Assembly (NCBI GenBank): GCA_024227975.1
Contig: JAAETV010000156.1
Coordinates: 1-53,791, forward strand
Direction of reading: 5' to 3'
Length of the DNA stretch: 53,791 bases
DNA from: Actinomycetes bacterium
GTDB taxonomy: Bacteria > Actinomycetota > Acidimicrobiia > Acidimicrobiales > SZUA-35
A program made the position numbers and the translations under genes. This document shows positions 8,728 through 17,662 of this stretch, piece after piece (within the stretch, counting starts at the first letter, position 1; each line of letters starts with the position of its first letter). The notes beneath the pieces are model-generated. The model had not been told where the DNA came from. It did not search any database and saw only the letters and a program-made list of their open reading frames with translations.

Positions 8728-9918
8728 ATGACCGATCTGCTGCCACCTCTCGACGGCATCCGCGTGCTCGACTTCTCCCGAATCATCGCCGGCCCCCTCT
8801 GTACCCAGCAGCTGGCTGACCTCGGGGCTGATGTCGTCAAGGTCGAACACCCGCTCACCGGTGACGACACTCGATCCCGCTCGGCCCGAGGCGACCGTCG
8901 AGGGGCAGCCTTCTTGGCCTTCAACCGATCCAAGCGCAGCATCACTATCGACCTCGGTGCCGACCAAGGCCAGGATCTTGCCCGCCGCCTGGCCGGTATG
9001 TGCGACATCGTCATCGAGAACTTCCGGCCGGGAGTCATGGCCCGACTCGGCCTCGGCCCCGAAACTCTTCGAGCGGCCGATCCCGCACTGATCTATGTCT
9101 CTATCTCCGCCTACGGTTCCACCGGCTCGTTCGCCGACCGACCCGGCCTCGACCCCGTACTCCAGGCCGAGTCCGGCATGATGTCCATCACGGGTCCGAT
9201 CGATGGTGGCCCCACCCGCCATCCCCTGTCAGTGATCGACACCCTCACCGCAGCCCACGCCACCTCGGCCATCTGCGCCGCCCTCATCGGCCGCGGCCGC
9301 CATGGTGGCGGCGACTACATCGATCTCTGCCTGCTCGATACCGCCATCGGCGCCCTCGGCAATGCCGGCCTCCAGTACCTCGCCACCGGCAGAGCTCCTG
9401 AACGCTCTGGCAATCGCCATATCGTGGCCGCCCCGATCGACTTGTTCGAGACGGCCACCGTCCCCATCTACGTGGCCGTGGCCACCGATCGGCTGTTCGC
9501 CGACCTCTGCACCGTGATCGGGTGCCCCGACCTCTCGACCGACGAGCGCTTCGACAGTCCAGCCACCCGGTCTCGCAACCGCGACCAGCTCAAGGTCGAG
9601 ATCGAAGCGGCCCTCGCCGCCCGCTCGGCCGAGGAGTGGCTAGTCGAGATGGCTCACCTGCCGGCCGGTGGGGTCAGAACCATCGACGAGGCCCTCCACG
9701 CTCCGGAGGTCCTCGAACGGGACATGGTCCGCCAGATTCCCGAGGGCGACGACACGATCTCGGTCCTCGGGACCTCCTTCAAGTTCACGGACAATGTTCT
9801 CGCTCCCTTCCGGCCCCCACCCCGCCTGGGCGAACACACCGACGACGTCCTGGCTACGGTTCTGGGGCTGACCGAAGCCGAGATCGCCGAACTGCGAGCG
9901 GCCGAGATCGTTCGCTGA
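8728..9918 (+). CDS. CoA-transferase, family III (CaiB/BaiF)
   Basis: Cytoplasmic enzyme of 396 residues that moves CoA between carboxylic acids. It opens with the family signature IRVLDFSRIIAGPLCTQQLADLGADVVKVE, split here as LDFSRIIAGPLCTQ and LADLGADVVKVE, followed by FLAFNRSKRSITIDL, the motif ENFRPGVMARLG, and the IDLCLLDTA segment with Asp at about residue 204 in the position usually taken as the catalytic nucleophile. The C-terminal half contains LPAGGVRTIDEALHAPEV. Substrate cannot be assigned. It is divergent from the glycosyltransferase gene, with about 86 bp between start codons, and stands alone on its strand. Confidence 0.93.
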   Translation: MTDLLPPLDGIRVLDFSRIIAGPLCTQQLADLGADVVKVEHPLTGDDTRSRSARGDRRGAAFLAFNRSKRSITIDLGADQGQDLARRLAGMCDIVIENFRPGVMARLGLGPETLRAADPALIYVSISAYGSTGSFADRPGLDPVLQAESGMMSITGPIDGGPTRHPLSVIDTLTAAHATSAICAALIGRGRHGGGDYIDLCLLDTAIGALGNAGLQYLATGRAPERSGNRHIVAAPIDLFETATVPIYVAVATDRLFADLCTVIGCPDLSTDERFDSPATRSRNRDQLKVEIEAALAARSAEEWLVEMAHLPAGGVRTIDEALHAPEVLERDMVRQIPEGDDTISVLGTSFKFTDNVLAPFRPPPRLGEHTDDVLATVLGLTEAEIAELRAAEIVR

Positions 9919-10242
9919 ACCTGGCCCGACAGGACAACCAGCGGCGGACCGGGCAGTCGATTGGTGGACCACGGCGCTCCGAGCGGAATGGTCTTTCGGT
10001 TTCCCGTTGAGCATCACGGACCTCGACCCCGCCGTTGGGCCTGCCAGCAACGGCGACGCTGGCGGTGGGCTCTCATCGTCATCGACATGATCGAGACCGA
10101 CGGAGGTTGGACAGTCGAAGGGTGGTCGGCCGCTGTCTGCTGATCTGGGAAGCAGGATCCAGCGCCAGTCTCCCCGTCTCCCCGTCTCCGAGATGTGGGA
10201 TCGGCTCGCGGTCGGAGTCGGCCGCTCGTGTAGGTTCGGTCC
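9919..10242. other. Intergenic region without a recognisable gene
   Basis: About 324 bp between the CoA-transferase and the MFS gene. Short open frames occur on both strands but lack plausible starts and family resemblance. Three near-perfect 8-bp direct repeats of GTCTCCCC/GTCTCCGA lie at 10168-10191, within about 75 bp of the MFS start, and could be part of its control region. No convincing promoter was identified. Confidence 0.5.
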
Positions 10243-11508
10243 GTGGACGGTTCCAGCAGTTCCGGAGTCGATGGGCGGAGGGCATGGTTGGTCGCGTCGG
10301 CCGGGTCGGCCATCAACACCTGGACCTTCGGGGTGTTCTACAGCTTCGGGGCCGCCTTCGAACAGATGGCCGACGAGTTCGACGCCGGGTCAGGGGCCAC
10401 GGCTGCCATCTTCGCCATCACCACCTTCCTGTTCTTCGGTGGCGGGGCCATTGCCGGCCCGCTCGGCGATCGCTATGGAGCCAAGCCCCTGGTGGCCTTC
10501 GGAGGCATCGCCATGGGCGCCGGTCTGTTGCTGACCGCTCAGGTCACCTCGTTGGAGCTCGGGTATCTGACCTATGGGGTCGGTGTCGGTGTCGGGATTT
10601 CGGCCTACCTGGTACCGATGACGGCTTGCGTTGGCGGCTGGTTCGAACGTCACCGCTCGATTGCTCTGGGGCTCTACACCGGCGGGATCGGGCTCGGAAC
10701 CCTGCTACTGGTTCCCCTCAGCGAGCGTCTCATACGAACTGAAGGGTGGCGTTTTGCTTTCCGAGTGCTCGGAGTTGGAAGTGTCGTCGTCTACGGCCTA
10801 GCCGCTCTGGTCATCACCCGCCCACCGGGAAAGGCCAGCTTGGCCCCGCGCAAGCCCGTGGGTGAGATCATCAGGTTCTACGGTTTCTGGCGCATGTACC
10901 TGGCCAGCTTCTTCATGTCGACCGCCCTCTTCGTACCCTTCGTCTTCATCGTGAAGTACTCGACCGACCGGGGTGTGTCGAGCCCGGCCGCGGCGGCCCT
11001 GATCAGTGTGATCGGGGTCGGGAGCGTTGCCGGACGGTTTGGTCTCGGCGCAATCGGGGTCAGGGTGAACATCTTTGGCCTCGCCCTGCTCGCCTATGCC
11101 GTCCAACCGTTCGGCTATATCATCTGGCTCTTGTCGGATGGCAGCTATGTTGCTCTGGTCATCTTTGCCGCCATCTTGGGCGCCGCCTATGGCGGCTATG
11201 TCGCTCTTGGGCCAGTATTGGCAGCCGAGCTCTATGGCATCGAGGGGCTGGGCGCGATATTGGGGGTGCTGTTCACCTCGGCCGGTCTTGGTGGTCTGAT
11301 CGGCCCCATCGCAGCAGGGTTCATTCTCGACTGGACTGACAGCTTCACCATCGTCATTTGTCTGGCCATCGTCTTGAGCCTTCTAGCCACCATTGCCTTC
11401 TGGCCGTTGCGCCACGGTGTCCCGGTTGACGAATCAGGACTGGTCACCGACGGGGCTTCCCACTCGGAGACAACCCATACCTCATCACCAAGGTCATCTC
11501 CGGCATGA
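10243..11508 (+). CDS. MFS transporter, oxalate/formate or monocarboxylate type
   Basis: Inner-membrane secondary carrier of 421 residues with about 12 hydrophobic segments. The first helix pair contains INTWTFGVFYSFGAAFEQM, and the loop after helix 2 carries the MFS signature as GDRYGAKPLVAFGG. The pattern resembles monocarboxylate/oxalate-formate antiporters (family MCT/OFA), so a small organic acid is a reasonable but unproved substrate. A GTG at 10243 is the only start that keeps the complete first helix. The gene at 21334 is a clear paralogue with the same N-terminal pattern. It is followed 30 bp later by a phosphatase gene. Confidence 0.88.
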   Translation: MDGSSSSGVDGRRAWLVASAGSAINTWTFGVFYSFGAAFEQMADEFDAGSGATAAIFAITTFLFFGGGAIAGPLGDRYGAKPLVAFGGIAMGAGLLLTAQVTSLELGYLTYGVGVGVGISAYLVPMTACVGGWFERHRSIALGLYTGGIGLGTLLLVPLSERLIRTEGWRFAFRVLGVGSVVVYGLAALVITRPPGKASLAPRKPVGEIIRFYGFWRMYLASFFMSTALFVPFVFIVKYSTDRGVSSPAAAALISVIGVGSVAGRFGLGAIGVRVNIFGLALLAYAVQPFGYIIWLLSDGSYVALVIFAAILGAAYGGYVALGPVLAAELYGIEGLGAILGVLFTSAGLGGLIGPIAAGFILDWTDSFTIVICLAIVLSLLATIAFWPLRHGVPVDESGLVTDGASHSETTHTSSPRSSPA

Positions 11509-11538
11509 TCAGCTCTTGGGTCATCACTGGTAACGTTC

Positions 11539-12066
11539 GTGCCCGTGGATAGCTGGCCTCGTGGTCGTTCAGCTGATGGAGGGATCGACGAGATCCCTCT
11601 CAATGGCATCCCAGGTCGGCTGTGGTTGTGCGGGAAGCATGTCGTCGGCCCTGATCCGGTGGCTGCCCTGGCTCGGGTCGATGCCACCGAGCTCCTCTGC
11701 TTCAACGAGCGGCATGAGCTCGAAGAACGCTACCCCGACTATGTGACCTGGCTCACCAGAAGCGACCACGACCAAGCCACCTGGTTCCCAACCCCCGACC
11801 TTGGAGTCCGCCCTGTCGATGACTTCGTGCCCCTGGTCGAAGCCACCATCGAGCGGCTGTCATCGGGGAGTAGGCTCATCGCCCACTGCGGGGCCGGGAT
11901 CGGGCGGACCGGCACCTTTGCCATCTGTACCTTGCTCCACCTCGGCCACGACATTGACGGGGCCTCCGATCTGGTGGCGGCCAACCGACCCATGGCCGGC
12001 CCCGAGAACGGAGCCCAGGCCGAGCTGGTCCAAGCCGTGGCCCGACACCTCAGGAGCCGATCATGA
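11539..12066 (+). CDS. Protein tyrosine / dual-specificity phosphatase
   Basis: Cysteine-based phosphatase of about 175 residues. The P-loop HCGAGIGRTGTF fits the HC(x5)R signature, with Cys at about residue 117 and Arg at about 123. An acidic region upstream (TPDLGVRPVDDF) could supply the general acid. The fold resembles compact dual-specificity phosphatases; substrates could be phosphoproteins or phosphoinositide-like molecules. The start is uncertain: GTG 11539 or GTG 11545. Its TGA overlaps the ATG of the following thioesterase gene, so the two are probably co-translated, although no functional link between them is evident. Confidence 0.85.
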   Translation: MPVDSWPRGRSADGGIDEIPLNGIPGRLWLCGKHVVGPDPVAALARVDATELLCFNERHELEERYPDYVTWLTRSDHDQATWFPTPDLGVRPVDDFVPLVEATIERLSSGSRLIAHCGAGIGRTGTFAICTLLHLGHDIDGASDLVAANRPMAGPENGAQAELVQAVARHLRSRS

Positions 12067-12524
12067 GTGAATCCCTGCCCCCAGGTCTGCACGACCGGCT
12101 CGATGCCTCCTTCCGCCGTGACCCCCACGCTGCCCACCTCGGTATCGAGATCATCAGCTGGGCCCAGGGTTCGGCCACCGTCGGCTGCACCATCACCGAG
12201 GGTCACACCAACTTCCTGGGTGGGGGCCACGGGGGCGTCATGTTCTCCCTGGCCGACGTGGCCATGTCGATCGCTTCCAACACCGTCGGCCGGATCACGG
12301 TGGCGGTACAGGTCGACATCAGCTACCTGCGCCGGGTCGTTCCCGGTGATCGGTTGACGGCGACGGCTACTGTCACCAACACCTCCCGCCGCCTCACCCA
12401 CATCGACATCGAGGTGATGGCAGGGGAGAGGAAGGTATCGGCCGCCACCGCCATCGGCTACCGCACCGATGACTGGCTCTTCGGGGCCGAAGCGTGGCCC
12501 GACAGCTGGCGCTCCACCCACTGA
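12063..12524 (+). CDS. PaaI-type acyl-CoA thioesterase (hotdog fold)
   Basis: Small hotdog-fold thioesterase of 153 residues that hydrolyses acyl- or hydroxyphenylacetyl-type CoA esters. The diagnostic stretch is NFLGGGHGGVMFSLADVAM, with the HGG and the acidic residue of the PaaI active site, followed by a central strand region (VAVQVDISYLRRV) and LTATATVTNTSRR. It overlaps the phosphatase by 4 bp. Together with the CoA-transferases and the acyl-CoA carboxylase of this window it fits a CoA-ester-centred metabolism. Specific substrate unknown. Confidence 0.88.
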   Translation: MSESLPPGLHDRLDASFRRDPHAAHLGIEIISWAQGSATVGCTITEGHTNFLGGGHGGVMFSLADVAMSIASNTVGRITVAVQVDISYLRRVVPGDRLTATATVTNTSRRLTHIDIEVMAGERKVSAATAIGYRTDDWLFGAEAWPDSWRSTH

Positions 12525-12627
12525 TCATGCCTACGGCGCCGTCGGACCCAAAGTCCGGCCCTCTGCCCGCTTGCCGCTGGGCTGGCGGTGAGCTATCCCG
12601 AGGGGAACACGACTGAACGATGGAGCA

Positions 12628-13761
12628 ATGGACATGAGCGATGCAGGTGGATTCTCGGGCCGGGGATTGATGTCGACGGTGACCAGCGACGGTGAGGTGA
12701 CGTTGACCGTTGAGCCGATCGAGGTCGGTGAACCTCGTTCTGATGAGGTGGTGATCCGGGTCGAGGCTTCCCCCATCAACCCCTCCGATCTAGGCCTGCT
12801 ATTGGCCGGGGCCGACGTGGCCACTGCCACCGAGGTCGATGGAGGGGCGAAGCTCTCCCTCTCACCGGGCGCTCTGGCCGCTTCGGTCGCCCGAGTGGGC
12901 AAGGCCATGCCCGTCGGCAACGAGGGGGCGGGAACGGTGGTGGCGGCCGGAGACTCTGACCTGGCCCAGTCGTTGGAGGGGAGGACGGTGGCCTACCTGG
13001 GCGGGGCCATGTATGCCACCCACCGCACGGCCAAGGCCGACCAGTGCTTGGTCCTGCCCGAAGGGGCGACGGCGACCGAGGGGGCGTCGTGCTTCGTCAA
13101 CCCGTTGACGGCGTTGGGGATGACCGAGACCATGCGACGGGAGAACCATCCGGCCCTGGTCCACACGGCGGCCGGCTCCAACCTGGGGCAGATGCTGAAC
13201 CGGATCTGCCTGGCCGATGGGATCGGTCTGGTCAACATCGTGCGGCGCCAGGAACATGTCGACCTCCTGCGCAGCCAGGGGGCAACTCATGTGGTCGACT
13301 CCTCGACCTCGACCTTCAGAGAAGATCTGATCGCAGCCCTGATCGACACCGGGGCCACCATTGCCTTCGACGCCATCGGCGGCGGCGAGCTTGCTTCTGA
13401 CATCCTGGCCGCCATGGAAGCGGCGGCCAGTGCCGGCGACGGTGAGTTCAACCGCTATGGGTCGACCACCCACAAACAGGTATACATCTATGGCGGCCTC
13501 GACCGCTCCCCATCCCTCCTGCGCCGGACCTACGGGATGGCATGGTCGGTCGGGGGTTGGTTGTTGCCCCCCTTCCTGGCCGAGGTTGGCCCGGAGCGGG
13601 CGGCCGAGCTGCGCCAGCGAGTGGCCGACGAGCTGACCACCACCTTTGCCAGCCACTACAGCACCACCATCTCCCTCGACGAGATCCTCGACCTCGACCA
13701 GATGAGGGCCTACACCGCTATGGCCACCGGCGAGAAGGCCCTCGTCATGCCCCAGACCTGA
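12628..13761 (+). CDS. Zinc-independent MDR oxidoreductase (quinone reductase-like)
   Basis: Medium-chain dehydrogenase/reductase of 377 residues. The N-terminal GroES-like domain contains DEVVIRVEASPINPSDLG and NEGAGTVVAAG, and the Rossmann domain begins ALVHTAAGSNLGQML with an AxxGxxG nucleotide-binding turn. Cysteine ligands of zinc alcohol dehydrogenases are absent, so an NAD(P)H-dependent enone or quinone reductase is expected. A segment DGEFNRYGSTTHKQVYIYGG is typical of a subgroup annotated simply as zinc-binding dehydrogenase. ATG 12628 is followed by a second ATG two codons later; either could be used. It converges on the aminotransferase gene with a 24-bp gap. Confidence 0.85.
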   Translation: MDMSDAGGFSGRGLMSTVTSDGEVTLTVEPIEVGEPRSDEVVIRVEASPINPSDLGLLLAGADVATATEVDGGAKLSLSPGALAASVARVGKAMPVGNEGAGTVVAAGDSDLAQSLEGRTVAYLGGAMYATHRTAKADQCLVLPEGATATEGASCFVNPLTALGMTETMRRENHPALVHTAAGSNLGQMLNRICLADGIGLVNIVRRQEHVDLLRSQGATHVVDSSTSTFREDLIAALIDTGATIAFDAIGGGELASDILAAMEAAASAGDGEFNRYGSTTHKQVYIYGGLDRSPSLLRRTYGMAWSVGGWLLPPFLAEVGPERAAELRQRVADELTTTFASHYSTTISLDEILDLDQMRAYTAMATGEKALVMPQT

Positions 13762-13785
13762 ACTGCCAACCAGGAAGCGGTGGTC

Positions 13786-15060
13786 TCAGGTGCCAGCGAT
13801 GCGATTGACCGAGGCCAGGAACTGCTCGACCTCCTCCAGGGTGTTGTAGTGGCTGGCCGAGACGCGGGTACAGGTCTCCAACCCGAGGGGTCCGAGCACA
13901 CCGGCTGAGTAGTAGTCAGCTTTGCGAGCGTGGGTCCGGACCCCGTCGGTGTCGAGCTCGGCCACGACTTGTGGCCCGTCCATCCCGTCGACGGTGAACG
14001 ACACCATCCCCGATCGGTGCTCGCTGGTGTCGGGCCCGACGACGTGCACATTGTCCAGCTGGGCCAGCCCGGGGAGGCCGGCGATACCCCACAACATGGC
14101 GTTGACCAATCCATGTTCATGACCGCGGATAGCGACCGACGCCGCCTCGATCAGTTCCCGCCCCGACAGGCCGCCGGACCCTTCCCCGGTCTCGCCTTCT
14201 GTCACCTGCGAGCCGACCCATTCGAGGTAGCGGACGACCTCGGAGAAGGCGGCATAGGCTGAGGTGTCTCTGGTGCCGACCTCCCACACTTCGGCCGGAG
14301 CTCCGACCAGCTGATCGTGGGGGATGGTGGCCAGCCGATCCGACACCCAAGCCACCCCGAAGTTGTGGCGGGAGAAGAGCTTGTAGCCACTGACCACGTA
14401 CCCGTCGACCCCATAATCGTCGACATCGATACGTCCGTGGGCCGCATGCTGGATCCCGTCGACGATGATGAAGCACTCGGGGGCCACCTGGCGGATCCGC
14501 TTGGCGATAGTGGCGACGTCGACGTGCATCCCGGTCACCGGGCTGGCGTGGATGATGGTCGCCACCCCCGTCCCCTCGTTGACGGCGGTGGCGTACTGTT
14601 CGACGCTGACCACCGACGTAGAGGGGTCGAACGGGACCTGCTCATAGTCGAGGCCCGCGATCGGAGCCCAGCGCGAGGCGGCGCTGTAGGTGGCCGGATG
14701 CTCTAGATGGCTGCCGACGGCGTTGGTGCCCGCGGTGGCGAAGAGAGCGTTGCGGATCAGCCGGCCCAGCAGTTCGGTCCCCGTCTCCCCGATGAAGACC
14801 TCACCCGAACTGGTGCCGAACATCGTCTTCATATCCTGGCGGCCCTGGGCGATGATCTTCATCAGCTCGATCGAGGCCACATTGGCCCTCCCCTGATTGT
14901 CGGGGATGGTCATCAGCTCCGCGGTGCGGGCCACCGCCGCTTTCAGGGTCAGCGATCCACCGGCATTCTCGAAGTAGACGCGGGGCCCCTGAAAGGGGCA
15001 AACGGCGACATGATGGAAGCGATCGCGGATCTCGGCCAGGAGGGAGGCATCGAACGTCAT
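13786..15060 (-). CDS. PLP enzyme, class V aminotransferase / cysteine desulfurase-like
   Basis: Fold-type I PLP enzyme of 424 residues. Visible landmarks are YFENAGGS near the substrate-binding start, a TGTELLGRL turn, SHLEHPATYSAA, VDGIQHAAHG with Asp 201 and His 205 positioned over the cofactor, and the Schiff-base lysine in VSGYKLFSRHN (Lys 227). This matches the cysteine desulfurase/isopenicillin epimerase-like group in which function varies widely; no active-site desulfurase cysteine loop is obvious. ATG 15060 is selected over an in-frame GTG at 15096. It is divergent from the tandem CoA-transferase gene with about 68 bp between starts, so the two may share a control region. Confidence 0.85.
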   Translation of the reverse strand: MTFDASLLAEIRDRFHHVAVCPFQGPRVYFENAGGSLTLKAAVARTAELMTIPDNQGRANVASIELMKIIAQGRQDMKTMFGTSSGEVFIGETGTELLGRLIRNALFATAGTNAVGSHLEHPATYSAASRWAPIAGLDYEQVPFDPSTSVVSVEQYATAVNEGTGVATIIHASPVTGMHVDVATIAKRIRQVAPECFIIVDGIQHAAHGRIDVDDYGVDGYVVSGYKLFSRHNFGVAWVSDRLATIPHDQLVGAPAEVWEVGTRDTSAYAAFSEVVRYLEWVGSQVTEGETGEGSGGLSGRELIEAASVAIRGHEHGLVNAMLWGIAGLPGLAQLDNVHVVGPDTSEHRSGMVSFTVDGMDGPQVVAELDTDGVRTHARKADYYSAGVLGPLGLETCTRVSASHYNTLEEVEQFLASVNRIAGT

Positions 15061-15128
15061 GGGTCGAGCATGGCCCGTCGGCGTTGCCAACTCCACCTCC
15101 GGTGGGGACCTGGATGTATGGTGCCGCC

Positions 15129-17645
15129 ATGTTGGCCAACTACCGAATCCTCGACCTATGCGACGAGCGAGGTGTGTTCGCCGGTGCCCTCCTGGCCCAG
15201 TTGGGGGCCGAGGTGGTGCTGGTCGAACCGCCAGAAGGGTCGCCGACCCGCCACTGCCAGCCCTTCGTTGGCGACGAAGCCGGTGTCGAGCGGTCCCTCC
15301 ACCATCTCGGGTTCAATCGGGGTAAGCGCTCGGTCGTGATCGACTGGTCGACGCCCGAGGGTTGGGCCGAATTCGATGAGTTGTTGGCGTCGGCCGATGC
15401 CGTGCTGATGTCCGGTCGTGCCCTGGATCATCGGCGACGGGGCCTGCCCGGTCCGAGCGAGCTGGTGGCCCGGTATCCCCAGTTGGTTGTGGCCAATGTG
15501 TCTGGGTTCGGGCTGATAGGGCCCAAGGCCGGCTGGGCCGACAGCGACCTGGTGTGCGGGGCAGCCGGTTTCCAACAATCGGTCACCGGCAACTTCGATC
15601 GTGCCCCACTGCGAACCGCCGTCCCCCAAGTGTTCCTGAGCGCGGCCGCCGATGCTGTGGTCGGCGTGCTCATTGCCCTGGCCGAGCGCGAGTCGGGATC
15701 GGGCCACCCCGCGGGCCAAGGCCACCCCTCGGGCCACGGCCCCGGATCGGGGCAGGGGCAGCTCATCGACATCTCAGCTCAGGAATCGTGGATCTGGGCC
15801 GGCTTCTACCTGGCCTACTCCGGACCGTGGGAATCCCCGGTCTCTCATCGGTGTGGGGCCGCCCCCAAGACTGGTCCCCTCACCACCCGTTTCGACTTCC
15901 CAGCGGCCGATGGTCATGTGACCATCACCTTGATGACGGGAGCTGCCGTCGGCCCCTTCACCAACCGACTGGTGGAGTGGATGGTGGAAGAGAACCAGTG
16001 CCCGGCCGAGCTGGCCGACACCGATTGGGCAAACTTCGATCCCTTCAGCGACCCGACCCGACTCGACCGCCTCAACGAAGCTGTCGGTCTCTTCACTGCG
16101 ACCAAGACCAGGTCCGACCTGATGGTGGGAGCCCGGGAGCGTCGCCTCCTGCTGGCCCCTGTCCTCACCATCGACGATGTGCTGGCCGCTCCCCAGTTCG
16201 TCGAGCGAGGCCTGTGGCGGGCGGTCGAGCTCGACGACGGGCGAACGTTGTCAACCCCGGGACCCTTTGCTCTGTGCACTCCGGACCCACTCCCAGAAGT
16301 TGGGCCCGCCCCTCACCTCGGCGCCGACACCGACCGTATTGGGTCTCGGCCTGCCACCAACCTGGGTCCAGCGCCCACCGCCGAGTCCGACCCGGTAGCT
16401 CTCGACCCCGCCGATCCCACTCACGCTTCGTTCCCGGCCGCAGAACTGATGAGGGAGGGACCGCTTGGAGGTCTGCGGGTCCTGGACCTGACCACCTCCT
16501 ACGCCGGGCCCCTCATCGGGCGGACGTTGGCTGGGTTCGGAGCGACCGTGGTCAAGGTGGAGTCGGCCCGCCGTCCCGACCTGGCTCGTACCTCGCCTCC
16601 TTTCCTCGGTGATGGGTTCGAGTGCTCAGCCGCCTACGCCCACACCAACGCAGCCAAGCTCAGTATCGCCCTCGATCTCTCCCGACCTGAGGCTCGTCCC
16701 GTCCTGTTCGACCTTGCCGCCTGGGCCGATGTCATCATCGATGCCTATGCCCCCGGGGCCTTGGCCCGCATGGGCCTCGACCGGGACACCTTGGCTCGTC
16801 TCAACCCATCGGCCGTCGTCTGTCAGACGACCATGCTCGGCCAAAGCGGACCCCTGGCCGACGTCCCCGGCTACGGCAACATGGCAACCGCCCTGACCGG
16901 ATTCTTCGCTGCCACCGGGTGGCCCGATCGGGGCCCCGTCGGCCCCGTTGGTGCCTACACCGACATGATCTCCCCTCGGTTTGCCGGTGCCGTGGTGCTG
17001 GCTGCTCTCGATCAGCGGCGACGAACCGGCAAGGGGTCCTGGATCGACCTCGGCCAGGGTGAGGCCTGCCTCCAGCTCCTCACCCTCGGCTTCCTCGACG
17101 TCCAAGCCAACGGACGCTCCTATGAAGGTCAAGGCAACGCCGATCACACCATGGCTCCCCACGGGGTCTATCCCGCCGCCGGTGACGACCGCTGGATCGC
17201 CATCTCTTGTGTCGACGATGACCAGTGGCAGGCCCTGGCCGCTGAGCTCGATCGCTCCGACCTGGCCCCCCTCACCGGGACCCAGCGCCGCGCCCGACGA
17301 GATGAGCTCGATGAGATCATCATCCGCTGGAGCTCGGGTCTCGACGAGGAGGAGGCCCAAGCTCGTCTCCAGGCTGTCGGGGTCGCCGCTCACCGGGTCC
17401 AGAACAGCCCCGACTGCTTGAGCGACCCCCACCTCCAGGCCCGAGGCTGGGTGGTCGACGTCCCCCACCCCGTGATGGACATGATCCCCGTCGGGACATC
17501 ACCCGTTCGCTTGGCCCGTACCCCGGCTTCGATCCCGACCGCAGGCCCGACCCTGGGTCAGCACACCTTCGAGGTCCTGACCGAACTGCTCGGCTACGAC
17601 CCCGATCGCATCGCCGATCTGGCCGTAGCCGAGATCCTGGAGTAG
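15129..17645 (+). CDS. Tandem two-domain family III CoA-transferase
   Basis: An 838-residue protein made of two successive CaiB/BaiF modules, about twice the family length. Module 1 (about 1-420) starts YRILDLCDERGVFAGALLAQ with LGAEVVLVE and contains QLIDISAQESWIWA. Module 2 (about 445-838) starts LRVLDLTTSYAGPLIGRTL with GFGATVVKVE and contains SWIDLGQGEACLQ. At the usual nucleophile position both modules have Glu instead of Asp, which also occurs elsewhere in the family. Module 1 carries a Gly/His/Ser/Pro/Gln-rich insert (about 15694-15762) just before that site. Family members act as intertwined dimers, so the fusion may make a single-chain equivalent. ATG 15129 is preferred; ATG 15117 and GTG 15084 are alternatives. 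Confidence 0.88.
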   Translation: MLANYRILDLCDERGVFAGALLAQLGAEVVLVEPPEGSPTRHCQPFVGDEAGVERSLHHLGFNRGKRSVVIDWSTPEGWAEFDELLASADAVLMSGRALDHRRRGLPGPSELVARYPQLVVANVSGFGLIGPKAGWADSDLVCGAAGFQQSVTGNFDRAPLRTAVPQVFLSAAADAVVGVLIALAERESGSGHPAGQGHPSGHGPGSGQGQLIDISAQESWIWAGFYLAYSGPWESPVSHRCGAAPKTGPLTTRFDFPAADGHVTITLMTGAAVGPFTNRLVEWMVEENQCPAELADTDWANFDPFSDPTRLDRLNEAVGLFTATKTRSDLMVGARERRLLLAPVLTIDDVLAAPQFVERGLWRAVELDDGRTLSTPGPFALCTPDPLPEVGPAPHLGADTDRIGSRPATNLGPAPTAESDPVALDPADPTHASFPAAELMREGPLGGLRVLDLTTSYAGPLIGRTLAGFGATVVKVESARRPDLARTSPPFLGDGFECSAAYAHTNAAKLSIALDLSRPEARPVLFDLAAWADVIIDAYAPGALARMGLDRDTLARLNPSAVVCQTTMLGQSGPLADVPGYGNMATALTGFFAATGWPDRGPVGPVGAYTDMISPRFAGAVVLAALDQRRRTGKGSWIDLGQGEACLQLLTLGFLDVQANGRSYEGQGNADHTMAPHGVYPAAGDDRWIAISCVDDDQWQALAAELDRSDLAPLTGTQRRARRDELDEIIIRWSSGLDEEEAQARLQAVGVAAHRVQNSPDCLSDPHLQARGWVVDVPHPVMDMIPVGTSPVRLARTPASIPTAGPTLGQHTFEVLTELLGYDPDRIADLAVAEILE

Positions 17646-17662
17646 CCGTTCCTCTGGTGAGC

